Shown here piece after piece: positions 1 to 10,433 of a stretch of 64,000 bases of DNA. The translations under genes and the position numbers were made by a program. Numbering within the stretch: the first letter of the stretch is position 1; each line of letters opens with the position of its first letter. Source of the stretch: Phyto melanocephala (Eukaryota > Arthropoda > Insecta > Diptera > Rhinophoridae); NCBI GenBank assembly GCA_941918925.1, contig OW799236.1:78060713-78124712 (forward strand), in the 5' to 3' direction. The notes beneath the pieces were generated by a model, which was not told the origin of the DNA, did not search any database, and saw only the letters and a program-made list of their open reading frames with translations.

Positions 1-2028
1 ATTTTTCTTCTATCTGTGTATGTTACTAAAAATATGCATATATATAAACAACCCTATAAGCAACGAAGTTAACTTAAGTAAGCTTTTTCGCAACTAGCGT
101 TGGTTGATGTTTGGATTATTTTCAATTGGGCTAACTGACTATTTTAACATTGCAATATAATACGCAGTAGTCAATTGTTCGACCATAGATGACTTTTAAA
201 ATAACGTTAAGTTAGCTACTTAAAGTTAGTTTTAGTCGCAATTTAGTTCTGGTGCGGTCAAGAGCTTGGATGTCATTTTCATTATCGTTGTTGAATAAAA
301 AGAATCAGGCCGATCTTTTCATCTGGCTTCGAGAGTTCTGCGTCTCACTCTCTCATTGGTGTCGGTTAGCTGTACCGAATTACAGTTACCCGGAGTTTCA
401 TTTGACCACATGCAAAACTTTGAATAGATAATTGAAATATTTGTGTTTAGCTTTGACTTCCTATATGAGGGTATAGGTCGACTTACGGAAACTAAACCGT
501 CATGGCATACCCTGGCAATTTGAGTAATAAAATACTCCGCCAACAGAACTTAGAATACAACAAAATAAAAGTTACTTTTAAGCTACTTAAAAGTTAATTT
601 AAAGTCATCCTCTTGATAGTTAGCTTGACTTAATTTAAAATAATTGTTAAATTTTTTTATAAAATACCTATTTTCAATTTTTTTACAATTTTATTTAAGA
701 AATAGGTATGCAAGAAATTACTACAATATATGTACCTATTATATAATTACTTTTACAATAGTTCATTCATCCATCTTTAGTTATTTATTTTTCAATGACT
801 TAAAATATTTAACTTTGCTGACTTCCAGCATAAAAAATTGCTTAAAGCAAAATAATAAAAAAACAGCAAATAAACCGTTAAAAGCCACTCAGAGCAAAAT
901 AAAAAAAAAACGCTCTCATGTATGCTTTAAATTTGGGTAATTTCTGGATTACTTTGCCATTACCTTAAAGTTAGTTGATAAAAAGCTAACTTCAAATTTT
1001 TTTTTCGTAGTCGACTACGCTGTTGCTTATAGGGAAGATTTAATTTTTTGCATTTTTTAAATAAAACTGCAAAATGTTGCAGAGCTTTAAACTGATGTTA
1101 GTTGGATGTGGTTATGGAGGGTTTTTTTACATTTTAAGCCATTAAAATCACATTGTATGCTAATTAGATATTTTTTATGTTGTTAATGTATGTAGTGGAT
1201 TTTTTATTTTTACTACAGTACGTATGATGTAATAAAAAAAATGTTAAACATGTTGGATATGTTTAAGTAAAATTATACACCTTTTATGTACAAGACATTC
1301 ACTTTTATAGTAAAAAAAGTAGTTAAGCCCGGTACACTTTGCTTCCCCTAAATTATCTCTAGTAATTATGTACTTATCGAGCCTAAACCTCCAAAATAAC
1401 GTAACCCACCAAAACCAAGTTTTACAAGAGGTTTTTGAACTGTTCCAATTTGTTCAGAATTTTTTTTTTAAGGAATTAAAAATGTGGTCTGTTAGTGATT
1501 GATGACGGGTGGAATTACAAATAGGTATATACGTTAAATATTGTTATAAACAAAAGATCACGAAAAGTGTTTTATTATACAAAATTTTATTTATTCAATA
1601 ATTTTTCCTTTGTTTGGGGTTAACTTATTCTATCCAATGTCACTAACCAACTGATCTTTTATTACAGCAATACGAATGCAAAAAGGAGAGACAAAAGTTT
1701 AATATTAAGATTAACAAATCAACCACCAACAATAAACATTTTTCAGTATAGTTCTGGTAATTGTATTAAGAGCAACTTAAGAGTATTTCTATTTCTAAAC
1801 AGTGATCTTACGCAACTTTAGATACGTTTTACCTTAATTCCCTATAGCTATCAATCGAATTTTTTGTCAATTACGGTAAGTTTATCGCCTGTGTTTCTAA
1901 TAGGTTAGACTTAATTTTGACCACGTTCATAACGGCAACACACGAAAAAAGGAGAAGTTTTTTACTTTGTTTCCTAGTTTTATTTTATTAGGTTACATTC
2001 AACACTTATTTTAAAAATCGCATCCAAT
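1..2028. other. AT-rich region without recognised genes
   Basis: Nothing convincing is seen here. Several short segments share the words gctacttaaagttag and gttagcttgactta (around 200-235, 570-640 and 960-990), which suggests old repeat material. A somewhat GC-richer patch at 310-540 has an open minus-strand frame but no splice or start support. Confidence 0.4.
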
Positions 2029-2760
2029 CTTCTATATATATAAAAGTGAAGTGTGTGTGTGTGTTAGCTATAGACTCCGAAACTGTAAAACCGATCGGAC
2101 TCAAACTTTGGCAAGTTGTTGTACACATACCAGGGAGTGTTTATGGGTGGAAAAAAGTGGGCGTGGCCACGCCCATAAAAATTAGTTATCAGTTTTAGCT
2201 ACTTGCACTTGACCGATTTTTCTGAAACTTTGCACACATATTGTGCTGTCATGACTAAATAATTTTGTGATAATAAAAGTGGGCGGGGCCACGCCCCTAA
2301 AAAAGTTTTAATTTTGAGGTACTTGCACTGGACCGATTTTTCTGAAATTTTGCACACATACTAAGCTGTCATAACCATATAATTTCGTGTTTAGAAAAGT
2401 GGGCAGGGCCACGCCCATAAAAAAGGTTATAATTTTGATGTACTTGCACCACACCGATTTTTCTGAAACTTTGCACACATATCGAGCTGTCATGACTTAA
2501 TAATTTCGTGATTATAAAAGTGGGCAGTGCCACGCCCATAAGAAATAGGTATAATTTTGAGGTACTTGCACTGGACCGATTATTCTGAAACTTTGCACAC
2601 ATATTGAGCTGTTATGACTTTACAATTTCGTGATTAGAAAAGTGGGCAATGCCACGCCCATAAAAAAAATTATAATGTTTAGGCTTTTGCACTTGATATT
2701 CAATAAAAGTTCAGAATGCATTTCGATTCATTAAGGGGCGTAGCAACCTTAGTAATAGGT
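2029..2760 (+). mobile_element. Helitron-like (DINE-type) non-autonomous element with internal minisatellite
   Basis: The segment begins tcttctatatatataaaa, a start commonly seen for insect Helitron-like elements, followed by a stretch (ccgatcggactcaaactttg) typical of dispersed fly elements of this class. It contains an array of 120-bp units, the usual architecture of DINE-type elements. The 3' end is not sharp. Classification is by resemblance. Confidence 0.4.
2201..2683 (+). repeat. Minisatellite of four 120-121-bp units
   Basis: Unit starts (acttgcac) fall at 2201, 2321, 2442 and 2563, with a degenerate continuation near 2684. Each unit holds ccgatttttctgaaactttg, then gcacacatat, then a copy of the palindromic word gtgggcgtggccacgccc in varying states of decay. 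A partial unit precedes 2201 and includes the perfect palindrome near 2159-2174. Confidence 0.85.
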
Positions 2761-4683
2761 GCATAGAAAGAGATCATGTATATAAGGTGTACAGAAACGA
2801 ATGTTTCAAAAGTTTTGCATTCATTCATAATATGGCCTTAAGCACTATTGATTTAGAAGTCCTGCAAATATAATTCACTTTGCACAGCTTTAAAACTTTT
2901 CTGCTGGGTAGTATTGTTGCTTGATAATTTGGTCACTTATTAAAAGAGCAAAAATGACTCTTTATCATTCTCATGTTTTTGGTTTCTTTTATGTATACAA
3001 ATTTATCTGTGGATTGAGGCAATTTGTTCCACCCGCATTTTTTGTTGGTTAACCGGTAACATTTAGCAATAAATTTTCTGTAGAAAAACAAAAGCATTCA
3101 ACAGGACAAATCATGTTTGTTGTCAAGAAGATGTGGTAAAGTAAGTAAACGGCAAATTGCATGATTATAATACAAACTAGTTTTTTGTTTATTATACGTC
3201 AAAGTGTTGATGTTTACAAAAAAAGTTTTTTGAGTGAGAAATACAAAACGACCTTGAAGACATCATTAATATAAAAATGCATTTTTTAATTAAAAAAATC
3301 CAATTTTAAATCTTGTTTTATTGAAGAAATCTACACATAGGTACTGAAAACTTATGTATCTTAAACAAGATTTTCATTAAAAATTGTAATGTCATGTAAT
3401 CTTAAAAAAGCATAAGAGTTTATTTTAAAGTTGGCAGCATTATATGATTTTATGAAAAAAAAAAGCAAACACACCATAATTCAAACCTAAAACTAAATAT
3501 GTACTTATATGTAAGTACATACATAAGTATAAGCACAAATTGGCATTGAGTTGTCTTTTCTGTTAGAACATTTTTTTTTTTTGCTTTCATTCATATTTGA
3601 TGTTTTTTGTTTAAAAATTTGTTAGACCAAAAATTTATGTTTAAATATAAAATAATGCTTGCCCATTATCTCTCTCCAATGAAGAATAACTAACAACGTT
3701 GCTATTTTTTTTTTACAACGCAAATGTATTACACAAATATCTGCAGCAATCTATAATTTTTAACAACCCAACAAAAAAGCTGTAAAAAAAACAAAATCTC
3801 TAAACATTTTATGCCGCATTTTAATGGCGCCTTATATGCAATTTTCAATTTATTGTTTAGCAATTCATATAAACTTTAAGAATTGTGTCTCAAATGAATT
3901 TCTGTCTAATGTACGAGTACAAACATATAATCATATGAATTATTTTTATGAAATTTTGTATGTAAGTATGTATGTACATACATATTATAACTAACTCCTA
4001 AATATGAACTATAACAATGGCAAAATAGCAATAAAAATCCCCATCCTCTCAAAAATAAATATAAGATTCATAATATTTGCAAACATTAATTTTTTTTTCT
4101 ATAAGTACTTTATGGAGATTTTCAAAAAGTTGTCTTAATGGTTATATTGTATTATACTATTTATAGTACAATGGATTTTAAAAGCCAATATGTTAACTGT
4201 CATCTTGAAAATTATATTATGTTTTATTGAAACTCTTTCATTTATTTATGTATGTATATTAATATATACATACGTATATATTTGTAAACATACATATGTA
4301 ATTACGGGTATGTATGAATGTATATCGTATATTGTAGTGCAGCTCATGTTGTGATAGTTGTTTAGCTGTTTGTTTCCTCATATATCATTTTATTAATTGT
4401 TAGCTTGACATTCGTAAGAAACTATTTTGAGCCAACGATAATGGATCTTAAAATCTTTAAAAAGGCTTTGCTTTGAAATATATGTAATTGTAAGAGTTAT
4501 GCATTTATTAAATATTTTCTCTTGTTCATTCCATGTTTGTCTATATTTAAATACCAAATACCAATTATTTATAGTTATTTATTGTACCTACATTGACATA
4601 CACTAAACTTGACCGGTGGTCGGTACATCATTGTCATAATCTTCAGTTTAAAAATTAGTTGATCGTAGCAAAATCATATATAA
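2761..4683. other. AT-rich intergenic or intronic DNA
   Basis: No gene is supported. It contains a partial MITE J end at 2827-2911 and short TATG/TACA microsatellite runs near 3500, 3960 and 4240-4310. If the mtgo 5' exons lie left of the window, this is mtgo intron. Confidence 0.4.
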
Positions 4684-5521
4684 ACAAGTAAGAGCGCTAT
4701 ATTCGGCCGTGCCGAATCTTATATACCCTTCACAACGTGTAGTCATGCAATAACAGTGGTTTGTATCACCATTCATCCCATATGAAATACGTACATACAT
4801 ATAAAAACATACATATATAAAAACGTCCCATTGTAAAATTATAAATTCACGTATGTATGTTAAAAAAGCAAAAAAAAAAAAAAAATTTTAAAAAAAATTT
4901 AAAAAAAAAATTTAAAAAAAAATTAAAAAAAAAAATTTAAAAAAAAAATTATTATGTATATAATATATATAAAACAAAAAAAAATAAAAAAAAATTAAAA
5001 AAAAATAATAATATAAATAATATATTAAATAAAAAATAAAAAAAAAAAATAAAAAAAAATATTAAAAAAAAATTTAAAAAAAATTAAAAAAAAAATTTTT
5101 TTTGCTCAGCTGGGATTCGATGCCACGTTTTCTCTAACCAGTATACACGTTTGTATGTATGTATGTTGTTGTTGTAATGTTGTTTTTGTGAAAAAAAATC
5201 GAGGTGGTCGTGGGTTTTTGCTCATATCTCAGTTGTTTATGTACCGATGTTTCTGATTTTCAATAGCGATCTACTCCCGAATATTTCTGATATTTAAATA
5301 CCTCACCCGAGTCCAAGCGATGTCGGGGGGCTTCAAAAAGTTGATTTCAACATACACACGGACAGACGGTCAGACGGACAGACTGACAGCGCTTATTCGA
5401 CTCCCCTATTCATAAGCTTTCAGAAAATATATACTTTATGGGGTCGGAAATCAAAATTGTAGAAATTTCACACGGAATGACAAACCTATATATACCCTTT
5501 TTCACTGTGTGAAGGGTATAA
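4684..5521 (+). repeat. Dispersed repeat family A, copy A1 (about 840 bp)
   Basis: Head: aacaagtaagagcgctat, followed by gtgccgaatcttatatac and ccttcacaacgtgtagtc. Middle: an A/T-only tract of about 230 bp (4865-5100). Then cagctgggattcgatgccac, a disguised tRNA-like block, a cacggacagacggtcagacg segment, and a tail ending cactgtgtgaagggtata. Other copies are at 46980-48140, 53645-54297 and 55528-56377, and a reversed tail is at 8170-8455. Confidence 0.85.
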
Positions 5522-7386
5522 TAAATATTGTTAAAACTCAAATTGTATGTTTTTTCGGCGTAGAATACGTCTTACCTTACGGTATAGGGAGTCATGTCAG
5601 ATTGTTATTGTTGTAATCTTTATTTCATTGATTATGAGGTAACGGCGAGATAACTTTTTTTAAAAATTTTTTTTTTAGGTAAATGAAGATGTTATCTTTC
5701 GTTTGATATACATTTCATATTGGTTGATATCTTCCTAATATTTAAATTTCTCAAATGAAAATTGTTTAAACACATACACTCAAACATACATATGTGTGGT
5801 GTTTGGTTGAGTGTTTGAGTTTGTAGCGTGAACACAAACTATGCTGCTGTTTCAGTGTGGACACAAACCTTCGGCTGTTGTTTTGATTGATGAAATATTG
5901 AAATTTCGTATATTTACTTATGCATTTAAGTGAAACAAAATGTTAAATGTGAATTTGAATTTAACATGGATATATAATTATAAAAAATATATGAAAAAAT
6001 GAATTCATAAATTTTTATGTTAAATGAAAGTGCTGCCAAGTAAGCAAAATAACAATGCTGCTTGATGCTGTTTGAAGCAGCTGACAGTTGACGTTTAGTT
6101 AATTAAAATAAAAACTACTAATCAAAATGACACCTACACGAAATACAAGAAAGCAACGTACTTATCCTATTTTTCCTATCATAAACCCATATTATCAAAA
6201 GTAACTTTCAAATAATCAAATTGATTTGCGTCTGTTATTTATCATTTATCCTTACTCTTTTAATTTGAAAACATATTTATCCTATTTTTCCTATCATAAG
6301 CTTATGTACATATATTATCAAAAGCAACTATCAAATAAATAAATTCATTTGCTTATATTATTTATCATTTATTGTTATATATGTTTTCTGTCTTATCGGA
6401 TGGCGTATTCTACGTTAAGCTTAATGGCCGTGTCTCTGACGCAGCCTGCAGGGACAGTACGTGGCCGAAGGCCTCGGACAACTGTTTGCTGTTTTTTTTT
6501 TTTTTTTTTTGAAGTATTATTTATAACAAATTTTGCTACTTATAGAAAATGTTTAATTAATTTACAAGAACTAATCAATTTTTTATTAAAACAATTCTCT
6601 GAATCGTTCTTTTAATATTCAAAACAAAAATTTAAAAAAAAATATTTTAATAACAATTACTAATAGTGTTTTCTTGATAAAAAAAAAATACTCAATAAGA
6701 TATTATTTTATTTATTTATGACCTAAGTTCGTTTTTCTTCTTAAATTCTATTTTATATTATTTATATCTAAATTTAGTTTCATACATTCATGCTTATTCT
6801 AAATCTTTAAGATTAATAGAATATTATAAAATTAAATTATGTATTTGTGATAATGAAAGAATAAACTGAAAAAAAAGTTTTATCCCGACACCTGCTGAGT
6901 GGAATGCATTTTTGAAACCAGCTACAGTTTCATAATTTCATTTTTTATCGAAATGTCATATTGTTGAATGTTAATATCATTTATGTAACTCACAAATATT
7001 TCAGATCAAACGTCTCACACCTATTCAAATTAACTGCCATGGTGAGCCTTGAGCCTTTTTCGTTATTCTTTTCTTGTTATTATTGCTTTTAATCATCAGT
7101 CTGCTAGTAATGATAGCTTTGTTATATTCACAAATTAATATTTTCTTAATAATACGTTGCCTTTACCTGTTACCAGTTATTCAGCAGAATATTTGTACTA
7201 ACTGGTCTATGTCTTCGCTACATTGTGTCATGCTGTGTCATATGTATTTTTTGATAGATTTAAATTCGAAATTAATATTTTAACGACAATATTTTTTACT
7301 CACAGAACCCAGACTGGCCAAAAGAAAGTCTGTGTATTATATTAATTATGAGATAGATTTAAATTTTGTATATCAATAGGTATGCA
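5522..7386. other. Region without a supported gene, with an internal duplication
   Basis: Two diverged copies of a roughly 95-bp segment starting ttatcctatttttcctatca lie at 6161-6249 and 6276-6372. A GC-richer patch at 6390-6485 carries an isolated open frame before a T-run (6487-6510). A reverse copy of repeat N is at about 6891-6951. No gene can be supported. The patch at 5550-5600 (ggcgtagaatacgtcttacc) resembles transposon-terminal DNA but is not classified. Confidence 0.3.
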
Positions 7387-7620
7387 ATAATTGTCACAAA
7401 TAGCATTCCATTTGCTTGATGGTATCACTGCCCCTACTCCGATCCTCACAATTTCGGTTCTAATTGGAAAAATTTTATTAAAAGTAGCTCCTAGTAAATC
7501 CAAATAGAGATTACAGTTTTTTGGAAATGGCATCAAATGTTTTTTTTTTCTTTTTTGTATGGGAGGTACAACGTCCCCAAATCTGATTCTATCGATTTTC
7601 GCCCGTAAAATTAACAATTA
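7387..7620 (-). repeat. Fragment of a dispersed fly repeat
   Basis: The words tgggaggtacaacgtcccc and a degenerate open frame match the style of the cacgcccac/cctcccatataac segments seen within family B at 32.3-32.7 kb and 46.2 kb. The open minus-strand frame here is not considered a gene. Confidence 0.3.
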
Positions 7621-7818
7621 TATGTAGTTCTGCAGGTATTTCATTACAAATATATGTATGTTCTTTGTATGAGTTGTGAGACGTTCCCTAATTTTATCCT
7701 TTATTAACCCTTTAATGTCAAATGTTGCTTATAAGCAACATTGTATATTTTAGATCATAGCAAATAGTTTATTTTTTATTAAAATCGGTTATATGTATAA
7801 AGTGATCTCGTAAGGTTA

Positions 7819-8225
7819 TAAAATGTGATCGTAAGCTGCGTAACAAAAATTCGACTCCCCTCTTAATATGCATAGATAGATTTATTTATTTCTGGCTTTA
7901 GTTAGTTTCATTTTGTTTTTGCTTTTTATTTGTTAATACCTTTTATAGCTTTGTCATTCCGTTGTAATTTCTTAAATTTTCATAAATAAAATGTGATCGT
8001 AAGCTGCGTAACAAAAATTCGACTCGCCTCTTAATATGCATAGATAGATTTATTTATTTCTGGCTTTAGTTAGTTTCATTTATAAATTCTTAATTATACG
8101 GTTCGTTCTTAAGTAATGCGTTTACCAGCGAACGACATTTGATTTTTATGCTTTTGTTTTTGCTTTTTATTTTTTAATATCCTTTATAGCTTTGTCATTC
8201 CGTTTGTAATTTCTTCAATTTTCAT
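7819..8225 (+). repeat. Tandem duplication, unit about 167 bp, second copy with about 70 bp extra
   Basis: The segment from aaatgtgatcgtaagctgcg to cttaaattttcat (7821-7985) is repeated from 7988 with one early substitution (cccctc to cgcctc). The second copy has about 70 extra bases, starting near 8083 (tataaattcttaattatacg), before the shared tctttgtcattccgt-like end resumes. The shared end overlaps the reversed tail of repeat A. Confidence 0.8.
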
Positions 8226-8455
8226 TTCCGACCCCATAAAGTATATATTTTCTGAAAACTTATGAATAGAGGAGTCGATTAAGCCCTGACCGTCTGCCCG
8301 TCTGTCCGTGTGTTGGTTGAAATCATCTTTTAGAAGCAACCATATGTTCATCAGATCTGTATATAATATCAATCTTTTGGAAATATCCGGAAATATATCG
8401 CTATTGAAATTCAGCACAATCGCCCAATAGCTTTCTAAGATATGAGCAAATAAAC
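8170..8455 (-). repeat. Repeat family A, reversed tail fragment A5
   Basis: Reading the minus strand gives the family A block gggcttaatcgactcctcta, then a tract ending atgaaaattgaagaaatt, and gaatgacaaagctataa. The head and A/T tract are missing. Confidence 0.7.
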
Positions 8456-8649
8456 ACGACTGCCTCTGTTTTATCCCATATTATTACCACCAAAATTAAA
8501 ATTTTTCAGCTATAGAATAATTTATAGGTACCTCTGCTACTATTTGTAGATATAATATGTCTGTAGAGATATTCGTGAAAATTTTTGGATGAAGCGTGCT
8601 TTAATCGGTAAAGTTATAGGCAACCGAGAGAGTCAATATTGGTATCATC

Positions 8650-8936
8650 TGAAAGGATCTGACTAGCGCGAGGTTGACTGCTCTTTTGCCACACTATCGC
8701 GAAAAACAGCAATGTTTTCCGTTCAACGAACTAAGAAGCCATTCACAGATGTTTTCACATTTCATACAAACCTGTTTTTCTAAAATGTAAATATTTTTCA
8801 TAATTCTCCCTATTGTGGACGAATCTGAACGATTATGTTGACCAAAAGAATTACGAAATGCATTTTGATTTTAACGCCCATTTTCATAATAAGCCTGAAT
8901 AACTTTAACGCGTTGTTCGTTTGTATATCTTTCCAT
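8650..8936 (-). pseudogene. Mariner-type transposase, N-terminal relic
   Basis: From ATG at 8936 the minus strand reads MERYTNEQRVKVIQAYYENG, then a stop, then NAFRNSFGQHNRSD, and in a shifted frame ENIAVFRDSVAKEQS. This matches the helix-turn-helix region of Tc1/mariner transposases related to the copies at 32.8 kb and 40.3 kb. Stops and frameshifts show it is dead. Confidence 0.6.
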
Positions 8937-9599
8937 GATTCAAATTTAGTTAGTCTGAAATTGAGAAATGTCAAATGAAATACAGAAAAAAACATGACTA
9001 TTTACTTTCTTATCAATGTTCATACAAAAAGTTAACAAGATACTCAATCAAGTATTCAATAAATTATCTATATATAGAAAATTGTTTAAATATTATTCAT
9101 TACGTTCAATTTTTACATTTGATTAAAGCTGTATATAAATTTTGGAAAAATTTAATAAAATTAATGATAATCAAAATATGTTTAACAAATTTTATGATTA
9201 TTAATGCATAAATCATTAGCGTAAACGCTTAGTTTTTTTTCGATCAAGTATTTTTCGACTGCGTAGTTATTGGGCTAAAAAGATCATAACTATGTCAAAT
9301 AAGCAATTTATCAAAAATATAAAGAAATAGAATCGTTATTATATAGTTTATGTTATTAACATTTCACAAAGAGAAATAATTTTTAAGTTACAGTGATAGA
9401 AATTTTAATGACAACTTACATTTTTTACAAACTTTGTAATTAAATTTAGTTTACAAATGCTTAACTGAATTCGAAAAATATTTTTATTTTTTGTTATATA
9501 TATTAAATTTTACATCTTGAGATTTTTTTTAATTTTTTTTTATATACATATGCAGGGTTAAGTTGATTTTACCTTTAAAAAATTTGGTTTCACTATAGT

Positions 9600-9930
9600 A
9601 TCCCAGCAAAAAATCTATGAAAAGCGAATTTGCAGGTGAAAACACTAATGATTTTTGATTTTGTCATTGGAGATTATGTGTTTACATGAATATTTTAATG
9701 GAATGCACTCTATTTTAACAAGTGCACATAAATAATGCATAAATGGTGAAAAGCATCCGCTGTTACATGAGTTAATTTTGTTTGTTTACATGAATTGTAT
9801 AAGATATTTTGCATGATGCTGCTTCGCCATTATGGAGTCATTTATAATTATTGATTTTACACAGATTATTTAGAAGTCTTTAAAATATAATTCGCTTTGC
9901 ACTACATTCAATTTTTTTTTTGCTGGGATG
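9600..9930 (+). mobile_element. MITE J, full copy (about 330 bp)
   Basis: Terminal inverted repeats tcccagcaaaaaa and tttttttgctggga bound the element, with TA close to both ends. A second copy in reverse orientation lies dissected at 21.45-22.56 kb, and a partial end lies at 2827-2911. No coding potential. Confidence 0.75.
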
Positions 9931-10433
9931 TAATGATTATTAAACTTCCCTCTCACCCTCTCACCAACCTTTCACTTTCTCGTTGTTTGTACTATTGTGA
10001 ATGATCATTTAATGCAATTTAAAAAAAGTAAGAAGAAGCGAATTGTTTACATTTCATTTAATTATCATTAACAATTAAAACACAAGACACATTAAAAAAT
10101 ATATGTTAAGAAAAAACAAAATATGTGTAAATCAAATACTGATAAGTAAGCGACAGAAAACCAACAACATATAAAATACGTGGACATTTTTCACAGTACT
10201 AAACTGTGTGTTAATAAATAAAGTTCTCTTAGAACAGAACAAAATCTATGACCAGATGTAGAACAAACACGTCAGCATTTCGGTTAAGAGCAACTAATGG
10301 ATAATTCTAAAAAATGTATACCCAAGCAGGTCTCTGATGGAGTACCAATATTAGTTAAAGTACAAACTATATAAAGTAGAATTATGTGTATGGAAAAAAA
10401 TCTTATTTTTTTTTTTTGTTTCTACAATTTCAG
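9931..10433 (+). other. Intron-like sequence upstream of the first visible mtgo exon
   Basis: AT-rich with no other feature, ending in a long T tract and the acceptor tttctacaatttcag. It is interpreted as the 3' end of a large mtgo intron. Confidence 0.5.

Noticed and set aside
319..543. 74-codon open frame on the minus strand in a GC-richer patch
   Set aside because: It begins at a non-ATG codon and has no recognisable motif or splice signal; the DNA looks like transposon-edge sequence.
2201..2683. Regularly spaced repeats that could suggest an array such as CRISPR
   Set aside because: The units are contiguous at 120-121 bp with no unique spacers and lie in a Helitron-like element of a eukaryote.
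6127..6204. ATG frame MTPTRNTRKQRTYPIF...
   Set aside because: Only about 25 codons; the same DNA is duplicated with changes at 6276-6372 that do not keep the frame.
6349..6615. 88-codon plus-strand frame with RGRRPRTTVCC
   Set aside because: Half of it is translated from a T-run; no start context and no splice sites.
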